60,000 bases of DNA from Liolophura sinensis (GCF_032854445.1 NC_088295.1:33948510-34008509); one strand, 5' to 3'; numbered from the stretch's first letter, positions 1 through 10,802 are shown. Translations and numbers: made by a program. The notes: generated by a model from the sequence alone, not told the origin.

Positions 1-1080
1 CAATTACCTTACATCGGGTTTTGGCGATTGCAACCATCATGTATCCCTAAGAGACTTACCCGGATCCAGATTACATCGAGGATTGTTCCCATGTTTTATT
101 ATCCTCGCTATTAGCCTGTCGACTGTTTCATAAATGTGAATTCATTTGGACATATTTCATGGAGCAATAGCAGAGGGTGTACCTTTAAGAGAATAACAGT
201 CGTTAGCATGGGATCGTTAGTTCAAAAAAAAGTGTATTAGCCTAGCATTTACGCCCAGAATTAACTTTATTCTGCTATTAAAGTCTCATCATATTTTTGT
301 ATTAGGATAAGACTTGAGTTAAGCCTTGAGCTTTAATACGCTTTTAAACCAATGGCTACAGAACACTGAAATTACATAATAAAACAGCCTCGAATCGTCT
401 CGGCAATTTTCAAAAACACATGTCTCGAGATTGGCTTGTTCTGTTACCGAGCATGTCCAGTGTTTACCTGATGTGCAAATATTGGCTTTGTTCATAAACC
501 TGATAACTGTTCTTTTGAGCAAATATTTTTATACTGAATAATTTACATCTTTATTGTTGTTCTTTGCGATTTGTTTTCACTTCTTAAGGAAATGGTTAAG
601 CTTTTAAGAGTATAAAGCAAGGACGTTTTTGATCCAAGCTGGTAAACACTAAGCTGGCATTTGCATGTAGGCTTTGGCATTTGAGAAATGTCATTAATTA
701 TACAACATACAAGAAAAGAAATCGAAATAAATAGGAAGATGAAAGTAAAACATCATGAGGAAGGGAACGATCAAAGGACCTGGTGTGACAAAGCGGGGAA
801 TAGGCCCCAGTGCAAGGAGTATCTCAAGAAGCGGAACTGCTTATAGGTTTGATTGACATCCTGTGACCATCATGTGACTTAAACCTCCAAGTGTATAGGT
901 CTACTGAGGCGAGTTTACATGTATTTTAGCGATGTGTAAGTTATACAATCGAAAGGATAATTAGTAATGTTAAATTATCTTTCTCTGAGACAAACACTGT
1001 AGAGTGTTGACAATCACTGTACAACAGATGTAATTTTCAGTCGTTTAATTGCGCTACCTTGGACTTAATTTAATTTTATA
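1..1080. other. Non-coding, nothing recognised
   Basis: AT-rich sequence with only short, stop-bounded reading frames. I see no domain, RNA gene or clear repeat before the SINE remnant that starts near 1081. Confidence 0.6.
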
Positions 1081-1256
1081 TTTGAATGGAGTTTTTCGTC
1101 GTACTTACGAATATTTCACTTATACAACGGCGGCCAGCATTGTGGTCGAAGAAAACCCACGACCATCGGCATGTTGTGGTAGACCTTTTCACGTAAGGCA
1201 GGAAAGCTTTGGTGAGAGGCGCCTGGGTTATTGTACTGTGGCAGCACGCTAAGCGC
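1081..1256 (-). repeat. SINE family 1, old internally deleted copy
   Basis: The left end matches the reverse complement of the SINE 3' region (gtcgtacttacgaatatttc, then the cggcggccagcattgtgg block). The right end matches the tRNA-like head (gtgagaggcgcctggg). Between them the GC-rich central part and the B-box region are largely missing, so this is a decayed copy with internal deletions. Compare the intact copy at 27558-27834. Confidence 0.75.
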
Positions 1257-1526
1257 CAAGACATTAAAATTCTAAAATTCTATTATTAAGAAATGATATA
1301 ATAAACACGAGTAAACACATATCTTTACTCACTCAAATGTTTCCAATAAAAAAGAAGCCCAAAAAGATTTGAACAGTCGCTTAAAGAGATATATGTCCCT
1401 ATTTTGCACAGTGTCTGGGTTAACTCACTGTCACTGTACTATGTAGGTCGCCTTCCCAACTTCAACACCAGTACGAATTATACACTTATCAAACAATGAT
1501 AAAACTTGTGTCATTACAAAGTTCAT
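1257..1526. other. Non-coding spacer
   Basis: Nothing recognised between the SINE remnant and repeat R1. Confidence 0.5.
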
Positions 1527-1820
1527 GTTTTACATATGAAGACTAATGTTAACCTAAACGACCCTTTGACATCATGTAGAAATACGTACGTCAGAGTTTC
1601 AGTAAACTACCCTTTAGTTAATTTCGATTTTCATACGTTAAATTAAAGACAGGACAGTTTTTCATCCAAAATTTATCACTTTTGTCTGGTTATTGCTAAG
1701 TAAGCATATCTTTTTAACCATGAGTCTATTATGGCGATCAAAACTTATACCTATGATTAAGAAATTTACAGAATTATGGTGGAAATCTGGAATTTGCACT
1801 TCCTTATTGTACCTCTTGGA
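1527..1820 (+). repeat. Dispersed repeat R1, copy 1
   Basis: This stretch aligns by eye, in the same orientation, with 25500-25770. Shared landmarks in order are acatatgaagac, gttaacc-aaacga, ctttgacatc, taaattaaagacag, gaaatttacagaa, and atttgcactt-cttattgtacctct. The open frames over it are not shared between the copies, so it is probably a non-coding mobile-element remnant. Its class is unknown. Confidence 0.55.
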
Positions 1821-2479
1821 TATCGAGTCTACGACTACTGTGTTGCTGTTGACTATAGTATTGGACAAAATGCGCTGGCTGACAAAAGGATCGAAGCCAT
1901 TTCTTCGATCGGTCCCTGATCAACTTGGCGCCAGGCACAAATTCAGCTGTCACTCGGCCGTTCGGCCGCGCTTTTTGGTCAGGTCGACATATACCAGTGA
2001 AAGGCGTTGATTAACTGAACGCAATTCGGTTTCCATGTTATAAGTGGACAGTCGTTAAGCACAGCACGCATGAAACCCCAACCAAATGAATAAATATATT
2101 GAACAATGTTGACGGCAAGGTGCTCAATAACACGTTGACACGGTAGCACGGTGAGTCCTGTCACCTACTGATTGAATGGTGGCACGATGCAAATCAAGTG
2201 TGTCAATCCCTATCCTAACCAACGAGGTCAAGTTTACAAGTCATGTCACAAAACGGATGCCTAATGAATTAAAAATAAATTCGAATCAAGATGGTGGATG
2301 GACGCAACGTAGTAATAATAGGGCTTCTAAGATAATCTGATTGTGCCGACAAAATTTCCACGCACTGGATCTGAAATTTTGGGGGACCGGAGGCTTGATT
2401 TCGCGAACTTCCAACATATTGTCGAATGGGGTCAAGACAGAATTGTTCATTATTCTCTTGGCATACATCAGTACACTCT
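1821..2479. other. Non-coding spacer
   Basis: No gene or repeat recognised. Around 1895-1975 the sequence is locally more GC-rich, but no reading frame there has a recognisable motif. Confidence 0.5.
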
Positions 2480-2744
2480 GGAACCTCGGTGGCTGAGGGG
2501 AATAGCACGCCAGCGCGGCGCAATGACACAGTAACCTCTCACCAATGCGGTCGATGTGAGTTCAAATCCAGCTCATGCTGGTTTCCTCTCCAGGCGTACG
2601 TGGGAAGGTCTAAAAGCAAGCTGCGGATGGTCGTGGATCTCCCTCGGGCTCTGCCCAGTTTCTTAGCACCATAGTGCTGGCCGCCGTTGTGTAAGTGACA
2701 TATGCTTGAGTACGGCGTGAAACACCAATCAAATAAATAAATAA
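2480..2744 (+). repeat. SINE family 1, near full length
   Basis: A complete SINE in forward orientation. The tRNA-like head contains cggtggctgag (A-box region) and gagttcaaatcc (B box). It is followed by the body (cagctcatgctgg, tacgtgggaaggtc, gctggccgccgt), the 3' block gagtacggcgtgaaacacc, and a tail of three TAAA-type units. Flanks near 2471 and 2745 are weakly alike (gtacactctg and gtactctaag), possibly a worn target-site duplication. Confidence 0.85.
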
Positions 2745-3015
2745 GTACTCTAAGCTTTGCTGATGTATACAACCATTCAGGAATCCCACTCAAATACGAC
2801 AGCAAGGCAGTAATACTGTTATTACCTTTACAAACTTCAAAGAACGGATCACTATCTGTCATTTGGTCTGGCAAGTCCCTTGTACAGTAAAAGAGAGCGA
2901 CACAGTGCCTTGTGTATACAGCTCTCAGCTCTTTCCTTCTCTATGTTTACTGATCAAACAGTACCAGGAGATATCACGGTTATAATATTGTTTATCCTAA
3001 ACTTCTTTCATGTAG
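2745..3015. other. Non-coding spacer
   Basis: Nothing recognised between the SINE and the 21-bp repeat. Confidence 0.5.
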
Positions 3016-3180
3016 CTGCACACAGAACTTGGCAGTTGCACACAGATTATGACAGTTTTGCACCGATCTCCACAGTTTCACACAGTACATTACAGGTGCA
3101 CACGGAACCTGACATTTCTACACAAAACCTTACCTTCCACAGAAGATGACAGTTCCATATAAAAGTTGACATTTTCACAC
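3016..3180. repeat. Degenerate minisatellite, about 21-bp unit
   Basis: About seven diverged units of the form gcacacagaacttggcagtt recur every 20 to 23 bases (gcacacagattatgacagttt, tgcaccgatctccacagttt, and so on). Because the unit is close to a multiple of three, a frame stays open through much of it. That frame has no recognisable protein content. Confidence 0.7.
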
Positions 3181-3194
3181 ACTTTGCACGATGG

Positions 3195-3362
3195 AGGCTT
3201 TATTGTCACAACACAATACCACTTGATCAGCAGAAATAGTTACAGCCATGTCAGATTGCTTACTCATAGACATAGTGAAATAATCGATATTTTGGGAAAT
3301 ATAATGAATCCTGTTTCTATGGAGACGAGAACAAACGTTGAACACCTCAGGCCCATTTTAGG
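3195..3362 (+). repeat. Dispersed repeat R2, copy 1
   Basis: Aligns by eye in the same orientation with 19737-19882. Shared landmarks are ggctttattgtcac / gggtttattctcat, tcgatattttg-gaaatataatgaat / tcaatattttgatgaatataatgaat, and ggcccatttta / gaatccattta. It is short and diverged and its class is unknown. Confidence 0.5.
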
Positions 3363-6142
3363 AGCATCCTCGGATCTACACTTGATTATGTAAAGATGTC
3401 CACAAAATGTAATGATGTAAACCACAAAAAAAAATTCGTTCCAAAATTGGAAACAAATCATGACAATTTCAATATCGCCTAAAGTGTATTTTGACTATCC
3501 CAAGAGCACCTGTTTACTGAAATGAATATTGTTAATAAGTTTTTGTCAAACTGACGAACTTGTAACATTTCCGTGTGCAGTTGTGGATCTGTTAACATTT
3601 AGATATAAAGTTTCCAATGTTACTGGACTACAAATGAATATCATCCTTTAAAGTAAAAGAAAGCTAAAAAGTGAAGAAAGGTTCATCATACAAACAACTG
3701 AAATTAGGTGTAAAAATACTTTCATTTATTTTTTCAGATTTTTTGAAGAGTGTTGAAAGGCATTCAAATATCTGAATGCTATGGTGAGCTTTATGAGCCA
3801 TAGTGATATTACCAAGGAACTCTGTCTTCACATCACCTTTTTTCCTGATGTCCACCAGAAGGAATCTTTTATCCTTTACTCACAGGTAAACATAGTTATT
3901 CCAACATTCAGTGTCGTGATTAGAGTTGAAAAACCTTCCTCTGACGTCAGAGTCTCTAAACTCTGATAGTATGATTCATTTAACCCAATCTGAATTCAAA
4001 TGTTTGAACCCCTCCTCTCTAAAAATCTAAAAAAGAAATGAAAGTATATTTATACATAGTTAAGTGGTCTGTTTAGTGATACGTACGATTTTTTGAGGTC
4101 CTTTCCTTTAAATGTCTTGATTGAAATTATCAAAGCTGTATTATATTTGTCTTTTAAACAACGGGTGGTCGAGAGTTAAGATACATAACACCATCTCCTT
4201 TTTTTAACATTAATCTCTACTCCCATGTTTCTTAAGCCAGAGGGAAAGCGAGATAATGTCCCAAGTTTTACTCCACCAGGTAAAGTACATGTAGGTGAGT
4301 TCCCTAGTCTCCGGACGCGATATCTAATAATGTTGATATGGGATAGTTACGGGAATCGGTATTCACCTCTTGTTCTATTTGTACGCAAATTTGTTCAACA
4401 CGGCAAAGATGTATTATAGTTTAACTATTCTAGCCATACACATCATGCGTGCGTAAACCAAAATCTCTTCGGCTTTGATGTTGTCCTACAGGTCAAGGGA
4501 TTATGGCAATCGGCTTCGACCAGACTCCTCTGTGAATCTCCTTTCAGATAACTCTCCAAGCTTTCATGATGGCGAGAAAAAGGTCTATTGTCTAAACACT
4601 GACGAGGGAAGGGGTGGGGTAGATTTGCGTGTTGAACAAGTCTGGGAATTATCATTAAATCTACCTGTCATCAAATTGCAGAATTCCGTATTGGTTCGAT
4701 TAGGAGAACTGAAATCCTGCAGAGACGAGATGGCTAAACGTGACATCAGATGTTAAGCCCGAGCCGGAGTTTGTTATGCATCGTCGACGGGTGGTATGTG
4801 AATATCGGACGTGACTCATAGATGGTGGGAAAAGACCCATTCTTTACTTTCTGCAGCGGAATACATTTTTAGACGACAACCTGGTTAGAGATATTGGTAT
4901 TAAATTGGAATGGGTTTGGTAGATGAACATGGTGCATCCATGGATAGTTACATTGTAGTCACTGACTGAGCAGAGGGGAATTTATAGGAAGGAGGTTGAC
5001 ATGACAAACAAGACCGTGCTCAAAATAACGTTTAATTACCATCAGGGCCTGCCCCGAAATGAACAAGTGCTTCACTTTGAAAGCAAACCAATTTTCCCCA
5101 GCCACCCATCCTTGTGATTATAGGTGCCGGTGCTACCGCGCTCGATAAACGGTCGATTGTTAAAGACGGTAAAACATTATTTGTGTTACTGATTCCTTAA
5201 CACAGCACACAAGAACAAATGACTACATTTCAGTTTCTTTAGAGACAACCTTTAGGTCGTTATTAGACCAGTGATAAAATGTTTGGATTAAAGGACAATC
5301 AAGGGAAGAAGATGTGTTGCCATGTTTTCCATTTTGCTTTCTGTGAAGTGTGTCTACCCTAGTGCGTAAATACCTGTGAGTTTTGAACAGTTATAAATAG
5401 CAATCATACAGCCAGTACTACACATTTCGTGTATACTCAAAACCTATTAAATAATCTAAAGCTCGCTTGTCAACCATTTTTGTCCGTTTATCTGTAGAAA
5501 ACTAAAATAAAATAAAGGCCGAGGACAAAGTAATCACGGAAATTAAACAAGTTCCAACTGCATTACACGGACATCTTTGAGTGGAGGATAATGGAAGAGG
5601 CTGTCCTGTCGGGAGACATCCAGGGGAGTGTTGTCTCAAACCGCCCTGCTGTCATGACAGGCCCTTAAGAATGAATGAATGATTATGGCTTAACAGGCCT
5701 TTAAGAAGACACATTGATAAAAACGATGTAATAATGAAATGCATTAGGGTAATGACATAGGGAAATGGTGTTACTGTGGGAGACTAGACTGGGAATATTT
5801 ATGTTGACTTGTTAAGTGTTTAGACTCATGAAACGCTTACAGCCTTGTGTCAGTTAACGTTGCAAATGCTCACATTCGAGGTCTCTTTCCTTCTTCCAGC
5901 TATGCACCCAGAATACAGAGTTACATTCACAAAAATAAGCTGTATTGTCCTCATCATGTCAAAGATATAAGCTACTAAAACAGATTTATTTTAATCATGA
6001 AGTAATTAAGACGTATCATATTCGATATAATGCTGATGTATTCGTGAATAATGAGAACCATGGCTTTACAATTAACCCGACCTCACTAACAGGAACTGTC
6101 CAATCACTTCACTTGGCGTTGTCAAACTGTCAAAGGTCAAAG
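3363..6142. other. Non-coding, about 2.8 kb
   Basis: No gene recognised. The longest frames here, including one at about 4478-4756, show no domain, no signal sequence and no repeat partner in the window. A nuclear-receptor-like direct repeat (AGGTCA A AGGTAA) lies at 6134-6146, just before the tandem duplication starts. Confidence 0.5.
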
Positions 6143-6333
6143 GTAACATGTGGATTAAAGCCACGGAGATGTGGGATATCCAAAAGGGCAATAAATGTAT
6201 GTTTTAGAAGTTTTAACTTTAATTCAGCTTTTTAATAATAACCCGAAGCAACTAATAAAGGCTTTTGACAAAAACAAAATATTTTAGATTTATAGAAGGG
6301 CTGCTTTGAGTCCATCTTAACAGTTACGTGAAT

Positions 6334-6345
6334 CAAAATGGCGGC
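6334..6345 (+). promoter_or_regulatory. YY1-like motif
   Basis: CAAAATGGCGGC matches the animal YY1 consensus. It lies about 370 bases upstream of the frame at 6712. The aligned position in copy B (near 10890) has lost it. Function is inferred from the motif only. Confidence 0.3.
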
Positions 6346-6711
6346 TGATGTGAGGTCAGAATTATTATGTGACCTTAAAAGACGCACTGGTAAAAGCGCC
6401 TGAGTACTGGGTCGGTAAATACATGAATTTAGAGCGGTAGAAGTAGGAGTAAAGATGTCCAAATGAAAGAGGAAAAGAGTCGCAGTGCCCTATAGTGCCA
6501 CACATGTATAAGTCATTTCTCACAAAATTCCACAAAATCAAAAATCACATTCACACGCAATAAATAAATAAATAAATAATATCAACTACTGCACAGTAGC
6601 TTATAGCTGATCTGAGAGTTAAACAAGCCAGTTATTTCTCATCTTTGCTCTCTGCTAGTGGTACCTTTACAGTTGTGTGATGTTGTACAACTTAGAGCCC
6701 AACTATAGAAT

Positions 6712-6915
6712 ATGAAATCAATCGTACTGTTATATGTACTAACAATCTACCTGTACTTTGAATCAGGAGACGTATCTGAGTGCTCCATGCATGAATGTGT
6801 TGAACAGTTTGATTGTACTAAATTGACATATACCGAATCTGCAAGTCTCTACTTCCTGCAAACCAAAAATGCACAATACACAAAGCAAAGGTGCATGGCA
6901 AAGAACGTAAAATGA
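6712..6915 (+). CDS. Possible small secreted cysteine-containing protein or first exon
   Basis: The frame starts at an ATG and encodes 67 residues. Residues 1-15 are hydrophobic (MKSIVLLYVLTIYLY), like a signal peptide, followed by a region with four cysteines (C24, C29, C35, C60). The spacing of the first three (CSMHECVEQFDCT) loosely recalls PAN/apple-type modules, but the match is too weak to name. It sits inside duplication copy A, and the aligned area of copy B has only a frameshifted analogue. It could be chance, a first exon, or a decayed gene. No promoter or polyadenylation signal was tied to it. Confidence 0.22.
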   Translation: MKSIVLLYVLTIYLYFESGDVSECSMHECVEQFDCTKLTYTESASLYFLQTKNAQYTKQRCMAKNVK

Positions 6916-6951
6916 AGATTATTATTTGTAGGTAAAGATTTCGGTTAAAGA

Positions 6952-7212
6952 TTTTTTATTTTTTTTGATTGGTGTTTTACGCCGTACTCAAGAATATTTC
7001 ACTTATACGACGGCGGCCAGCATTATGGCGGGAGGAAACCGAGCAGAGCCCGGGTGAAACCCACGACCATCCGAAGGACAGACCTTCCCACGTACGGCTG
7101 GAGAGGAAGCCAGCATGAGCTGGACTTGAACTCACATCGACTGCATTGGTGAGAGACTCCTGGGTCATTACGCTGTGCTCGCGCGCTAACCGACTGAGCC
7201 ACGGAGGACCCC
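6952..7212 (-). repeat. SINE family 1, full length, with target-site duplication
   Basis: A full-length element in reverse orientation: T-rich tail at the left, tRNA-like head at the right. The A box (TGGCTCAGTCGG on the minus strand) is at 7190-7201 and the B box (GAGTTCAAGTCC) at 7122-7133. It is flanked by a perfect 12-bp direct repeat TTCGGTTAAAGA at 6940-6951 and 7213-7224, the hallmark of LINE-mediated insertion. It is absent from copy B, so it inserted after the duplication. Confidence 0.92.
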
Positions 7213-7586
7213 TTCGGTTAAAGACTGAGATAAAGAATAATATGTACATTGAGTGCATAAGGATTTATATACAGTATTAGAGATTATTTATATTTTGATT
7301 ATTTGTGTACAGTAGTTTGCATGAAGTTAATTTATTCCTAAAGAAAGAAACTATATACTGTCGTTATTGTCGTAATTATATGAATCTTCGAAACTGAACT
7401 TCTTTTTGAAACCGCTTTTTTAGTATTTCGATATTATTATCTCATATATTACAATGTGAACCATTATTTGTGGCTAGGAAAACTCATTATGTCGGTACTA
7501 TAGCGACAACTGCTGTATATATTGCATCTTAGTAAATTGTGTAAATTATAGGAATAAGTGCCCCATGTGAGACGTGTCTTGGGATA

Positions 7587-7695
7587 CATCGATTTATTTA
7601 TTTATCTGATATTTGTATAACGCTGTTCTCATGAATATATTTAGCTTTAAAATAGAGAACACAGCCAGTGGGAAAACCACTGGCCTTTGGTAAGT
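7587..7695 (-). repeat. Ancient SINE-like remnant shared by both duplicates
   Basis: A T-rich TTTATTTATTTAT run is followed by sequence resembling the SINE family 1 3' half (aacgctgttctcatgaatat, then agccagtgggaaaaccactgg). The same remnant lies at 13983-14075 in copy B, so it predates the duplication. Family assignment is tentative because of divergence. Confidence 0.45.
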
Positions 7696-7984
7696 TACAG
7701 ACTACTTTTCGAAAACTACCATTCAGGCGTTACAGGCCTTTTAATTCCACCAATACCAAAAGAAGAGAGAAAGTATACGTTTGACGGCTATTTTTTCTGC
7801 ATTAAAAGTTAACAGAGTAATTTATTTGAATTTCTTCTACATTTGCAACACCCTGTACGGTGCTGTATTTATAAAGGCAGCCGTCAAGGCAAAGTTACAG
7901 ATCTAGTTCTTCTTTTGCTAAAAGTTACAGACAGAATGTCTAGCCACAGTAAGGCGTTAGGCAACAAAGAAATAAATAAATGTA

Positions 7985-8160
7985 ACCAGAAGTGTGGACA
8001 TGGGCAAAGTTATCCAGACGAAGAAGTCATGGGTCAGGAGGGTTTGATCTGATTTCCTCAAGATCGATAAGTTAGACGTCACGAGAACTGTAGGTATCCC
8101 CTAAAGTTATGCAATCAGACTGGCCGTAAAGGAATATAGGTGATATATATTGGCTTTAAA
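7985..8160 (+). repeat. Dispersed repeat R3, copy in duplicate A
   Basis: This part of the duplication recurs outside it. Related stretches are in copy B (about 14335-14500) and, on the minus strand, at 34095-34235 and 58405-58515. Shared landmarks are gggtttgatct-attt, gataagttagacgt and ggcaaagttatccaga / ggccaaattatcctga. R3 is therefore a mobile or multi-copy repeat and not unique duplicated DNA. Confidence 0.6.
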
Positions 8161-8247
8161 AGTACACCAGCCGAAAATATGCTTCTATGCGATGTCTTCG
8201 TATGGAGCTTGGAAGCCTCAGAGAGATCTGTAACGTGTGTGTATAGA

Positions 8248-8250
<3 letters not shown>

Positions 8251-8333
<83 letters not shown>
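8251..8333. repeat. (AT)n microsatellite
   Basis: About 40 AT dinucleotides with one G interruption at 8321. The Ile-Tyr repeat frames on both strands are products of this tract. It is absent from duplicate B and marks the left edge of the private insertion in copy A. Confidence 0.97.
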
Positions 8334-8336
8334 AAT

Positions 8337-8945
8337 TGTTATGTGCACAACTGCCGTCAGCTTCTAAATTTAGCTTGCCACTGTTTACATATGCTGAATT
8401 CAGGGCCTGCTGTCTCCCTCTGCCTTAGAATGTTCCAGAATACGCTCAGTTCGGGGCCTGTTTGTTTACAACAAGTGTTCAGGAACTTTCTGATTCTAGA
8501 AAATTCCACCAGTCTATATAAGACCTATGAAAGCAGGTCAAAGGGGGAGAAAGGAGAATTATTGAGAATTTTGGATGCTATCGCTGTGTGTTACTTTAGT
8601 AGGCATTTTGTGCTGAATTTTGGTGTCTTTATAGCCTCTGGCTTTGTTATATCCTATCTCCACCGAGCACTTGTTTCAGTCTGAACTTGTATATTTAATT
8701 TGTGCTCTTGTGTACACAGTGCTTATTAGTACACGGACCCTGTCTGTGGAATTTTGTGTATATTTCGTCATACACTCAGTTATACTGTGGATTTTTCCCT
8801 CTTATGAATATTGCCTCTGTGCAATTTTTAAGCATTTTGGAGTATATGCGTCCGTTTGGACTTGACACCGTTGTTACATGTAAGTGCTTTAGTATTTGTA
8901 TAGATACTGCTATCCTTTCTTGTTAAACTTAAGTACTTTAGTATT
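8337..8945 (+). mobile_element. Private insertion in copy A, possibly a solo LTR-like block
   Basis: About 0.6 kb present in copy A but missing from copy B. It opens with TGTTATG (8337) and contains clustered heat-shock elements and a TATA box (8428-8522). A CA-ending GTTACA stands at 8873-8878. This TG...CA outline with an internal promoter is what a solo LTR would show. However, the 5 bases flanking those ends (8332-8336 and 8879-8883) do not match, so the LTR reading is unproven. A captured promoter fragment is equally possible. Confidence 0.35.
8428..8522 (+). promoter_or_regulatory. Clustered heat-shock elements plus TATA box
   Basis: Three perfect three-unit heat-shock elements (alternating GAA/TTC with 2-base spacing) are visible: GAAtgTTCcaGAA at 8428-8440, TTCagGAActTTC at 8478-8490, and TTCtaGAAaaTTC at 8494-8506. 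TATATAAG follows at 8515-8522, only 8 bases after the last element. HSEs packed close to a TATA box resemble animal hsp promoters, which bind HSF. No heat-shock coding sequence follows; the frame downstream is short and unrecognised. Confidence 0.6.
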
Positions 8946-8965
8946 TGTAAAAGTCTTATTATCTG
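8881..8965 (+). repeat. Short tandem duplication, 49-bp period
   Basis: taagtgctttagtatttgta at 8881 recurs as taagtactttagtatttgta at 8930, and both are followed by a diverged tail ending in tatc. It lies at the right edge of the copy A private insertion. Confidence 0.7.
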
Positions 8966-10342
8966 ACCGTGTGGAACGGGCTTAGAAGAAAGGTTAGAAA
9001 TAACTGATGAAGTTGAAATCTGTAGTCCTAGCCCTGAGCACATGAATTAGCCCCAGCACATGAATTAGCTTCTTCTCTACCAACGCTGCCAGCTTACTGC
9101 TCTAAAATGTGGCTGGACCTTTGATATAAAAGTTTGCCTACATAGTCTTAACCTTCCCCTGCTGGGATCTGGAGTGGTCCCGGAAGATTCCACACATCGT
9201 TTTCATGCAAATGATTACTGTGCTTAACTGACAACACAAATAACGAATTCCAATACAATTATCCGAAACTTGTTGTCATACCTGACCAATAAAAATGAGT
9301 AACAGACGAATCCCAAATATGATATTTTGACGGCTTTCATTTAAATATTTTGGGCATACTGTCTTCCAGGATATATTCCAAGATTTTAAGATGTAAGCAA
9401 TACACCGATAAATATGGACAGCATATATGTGTTCGTTAATATTAGTATCATAAGTAGTAAGGACTTGGATAAAAATACTTGTGGTGAATTATTGTGTGTG
9501 TTGAGCATTAAGGCACGTTCTAACAACTAACTTGTTGCTATACACAGAATGGTCTCCTATCTCACCGTGACAAAAACAGATCAATGCTGCACTGGCGATC
9601 GTCCAAAATATCCAACCGAGACGCCAAGGAGCGACATGAACCAGTCTATGCTGGGAAATTGATTTGGCTGGGCTGAACGCTAAGTTAAATCGGTTATACG
9701 CTGACAAGTCTGTTTCTTCCGTGAAGATATCTCACGGATCAGCAGCCCTGGTTATATCCAATTTGCCGAGAGGTAATACACTCCATCGTGCCTAACAAGC
9801 TGTTTAACGTTGGACAAGAAACTTCGTTACTTCTTTTTGTGATGCCTCTCTGGGGATAATCTGGACTAATATGAGTCCTAACCGGACGTGGGAAAGATAG
9901 ATTCTGAGCACAGAGTTGGACTGAAAAAAATTATATCTACATCCAATTAGTGCATTTCCGGCTCCATCTCCAATAGTAAGTGAATACATGTCGACAGCTA
10001 TATTCTAAAGGGTTGAAAATCGGCTGCAGAGAATTACGTATCTCTCGTACAAAATTTCACATTCTAAAAATCTAATATGTTAAATTGTCAAAATCTATAA
10101 TTCTAGAATAACTCCGCAATCATAGAATTATGTTCATTTGATAAGATCATGTTTTAGAGTGTAGCCTGATTGCAGCTCACGCATCTGAATACAGCGGAAT
10201 AAACAGCTCTACAGCACGTGTCTACTACACTACAGTTACAGAGTGTATCAACCACCAACACCTGTACATACTGCAGTAGGTGGCGTGGTGTACGACGACA
10301 CACTTGCTAATCACATTGGATGAAGTCATAGATTTTAAAAAT

Positions 10343-10614
10343 GGTACTTGTTGCTGCCTCGCTTGCGCTCAGTACCGAGGGGTTAGAGCAAGGACACATG
10401 ACTGGTTACCCCCAGTGTGACTATAATGTAATTGGATGTTTGGCTTCTTCGCCATGATACTTCAGTGGCGGCAGCACTTTTGCAGCATGGACTCGCCCTG
10501 CCATAGGAAGACACAATATATATACACACCTACTGACTCCTCGTCGTTATATGACTAAGACTTTTTTAAATACGACATTAAACCCTAAGCACTCACTCAC
10601 TCACTTCACTTCGC
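10343..10614 (+). repeat. SINE family 2 (core plus CACTCACTC tail), head missing
   Basis: Contains the core landmarks agtgtgactataatgt, cttcgccatgatacttcag, ggcggcagcactttt, ggaagacacaatat and the end block gacattaaaccctaag with a cactcactcactcac tail. The same core in reverse at 43500-43885 is joined to a tRNA-like head that this copy lacks. From memory the core resembles a SINE superfamily described in molluscs and other animals (Meta-type). It sits exactly between duplicates A and B. Confidence 0.75.
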
Positions 10615-10802
10615 GATGCGAAACGCAGAAATGCCGTGTGGATTAAAATCACAGAGATATGGACTATCAAAAAGGGTACAGACATCAGCTTTAGAAGTAT
10701 AAACTTTCCTCTTTTAATAACAACGAGAACCAACTTATCAAGCTTTTGAGAAAAAGAAGCGTTTCGTAGAAAAGAGAAGCGCTGTTTTGAGTCCAACTTT
10801 AT

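Larger units (their letters stand above)
6143..10265 (+). repeat. Tandem segmental duplication, copy A
   Basis: Copy A aligns discontinuously with copy B (10633-15967) in the same order and orientation. Matching blocks are 6143-6375 with 10633-10925, 7350-8215 with 13768-14560, and 8945-10265 with 14660-15967. The best-conserved block is 9540-9900 with 15200-15560 (for example ggcgatcgtccaaaatatcc in both). No reading frame is intact in both copies, so whatever was duplicated now looks non-coding or decayed. Copy A has private insertions: a SINE at 6952-7212 and the (AT)n plus heat-shock-element block at about 8250-8940. Confidence 0.8.

Noticed and set aside
2480-2744. A functional tRNA gene
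   Set aside because: The A and B boxes belong to SINE heads; the acceptor stem cannot pair and the same head recurs with the SINE body attached.
4478-4756. A frame of about 92 codons with varied amino-acid content
   Set aside because: No signal, domain or splice sites could be tied to it, and there is no second copy for comparison.
8115-8348. Long Ile-Tyr repeat frames on both strands
   Set aside because: They are translations of the (AT)n microsatellite at 8251-8333.
9804-9989. A minus-strand frame in the best-conserved block of the tandem duplication
   Set aside because: The matching region of duplicate B has in-frame stops and deletions, so the frame is not conserved.
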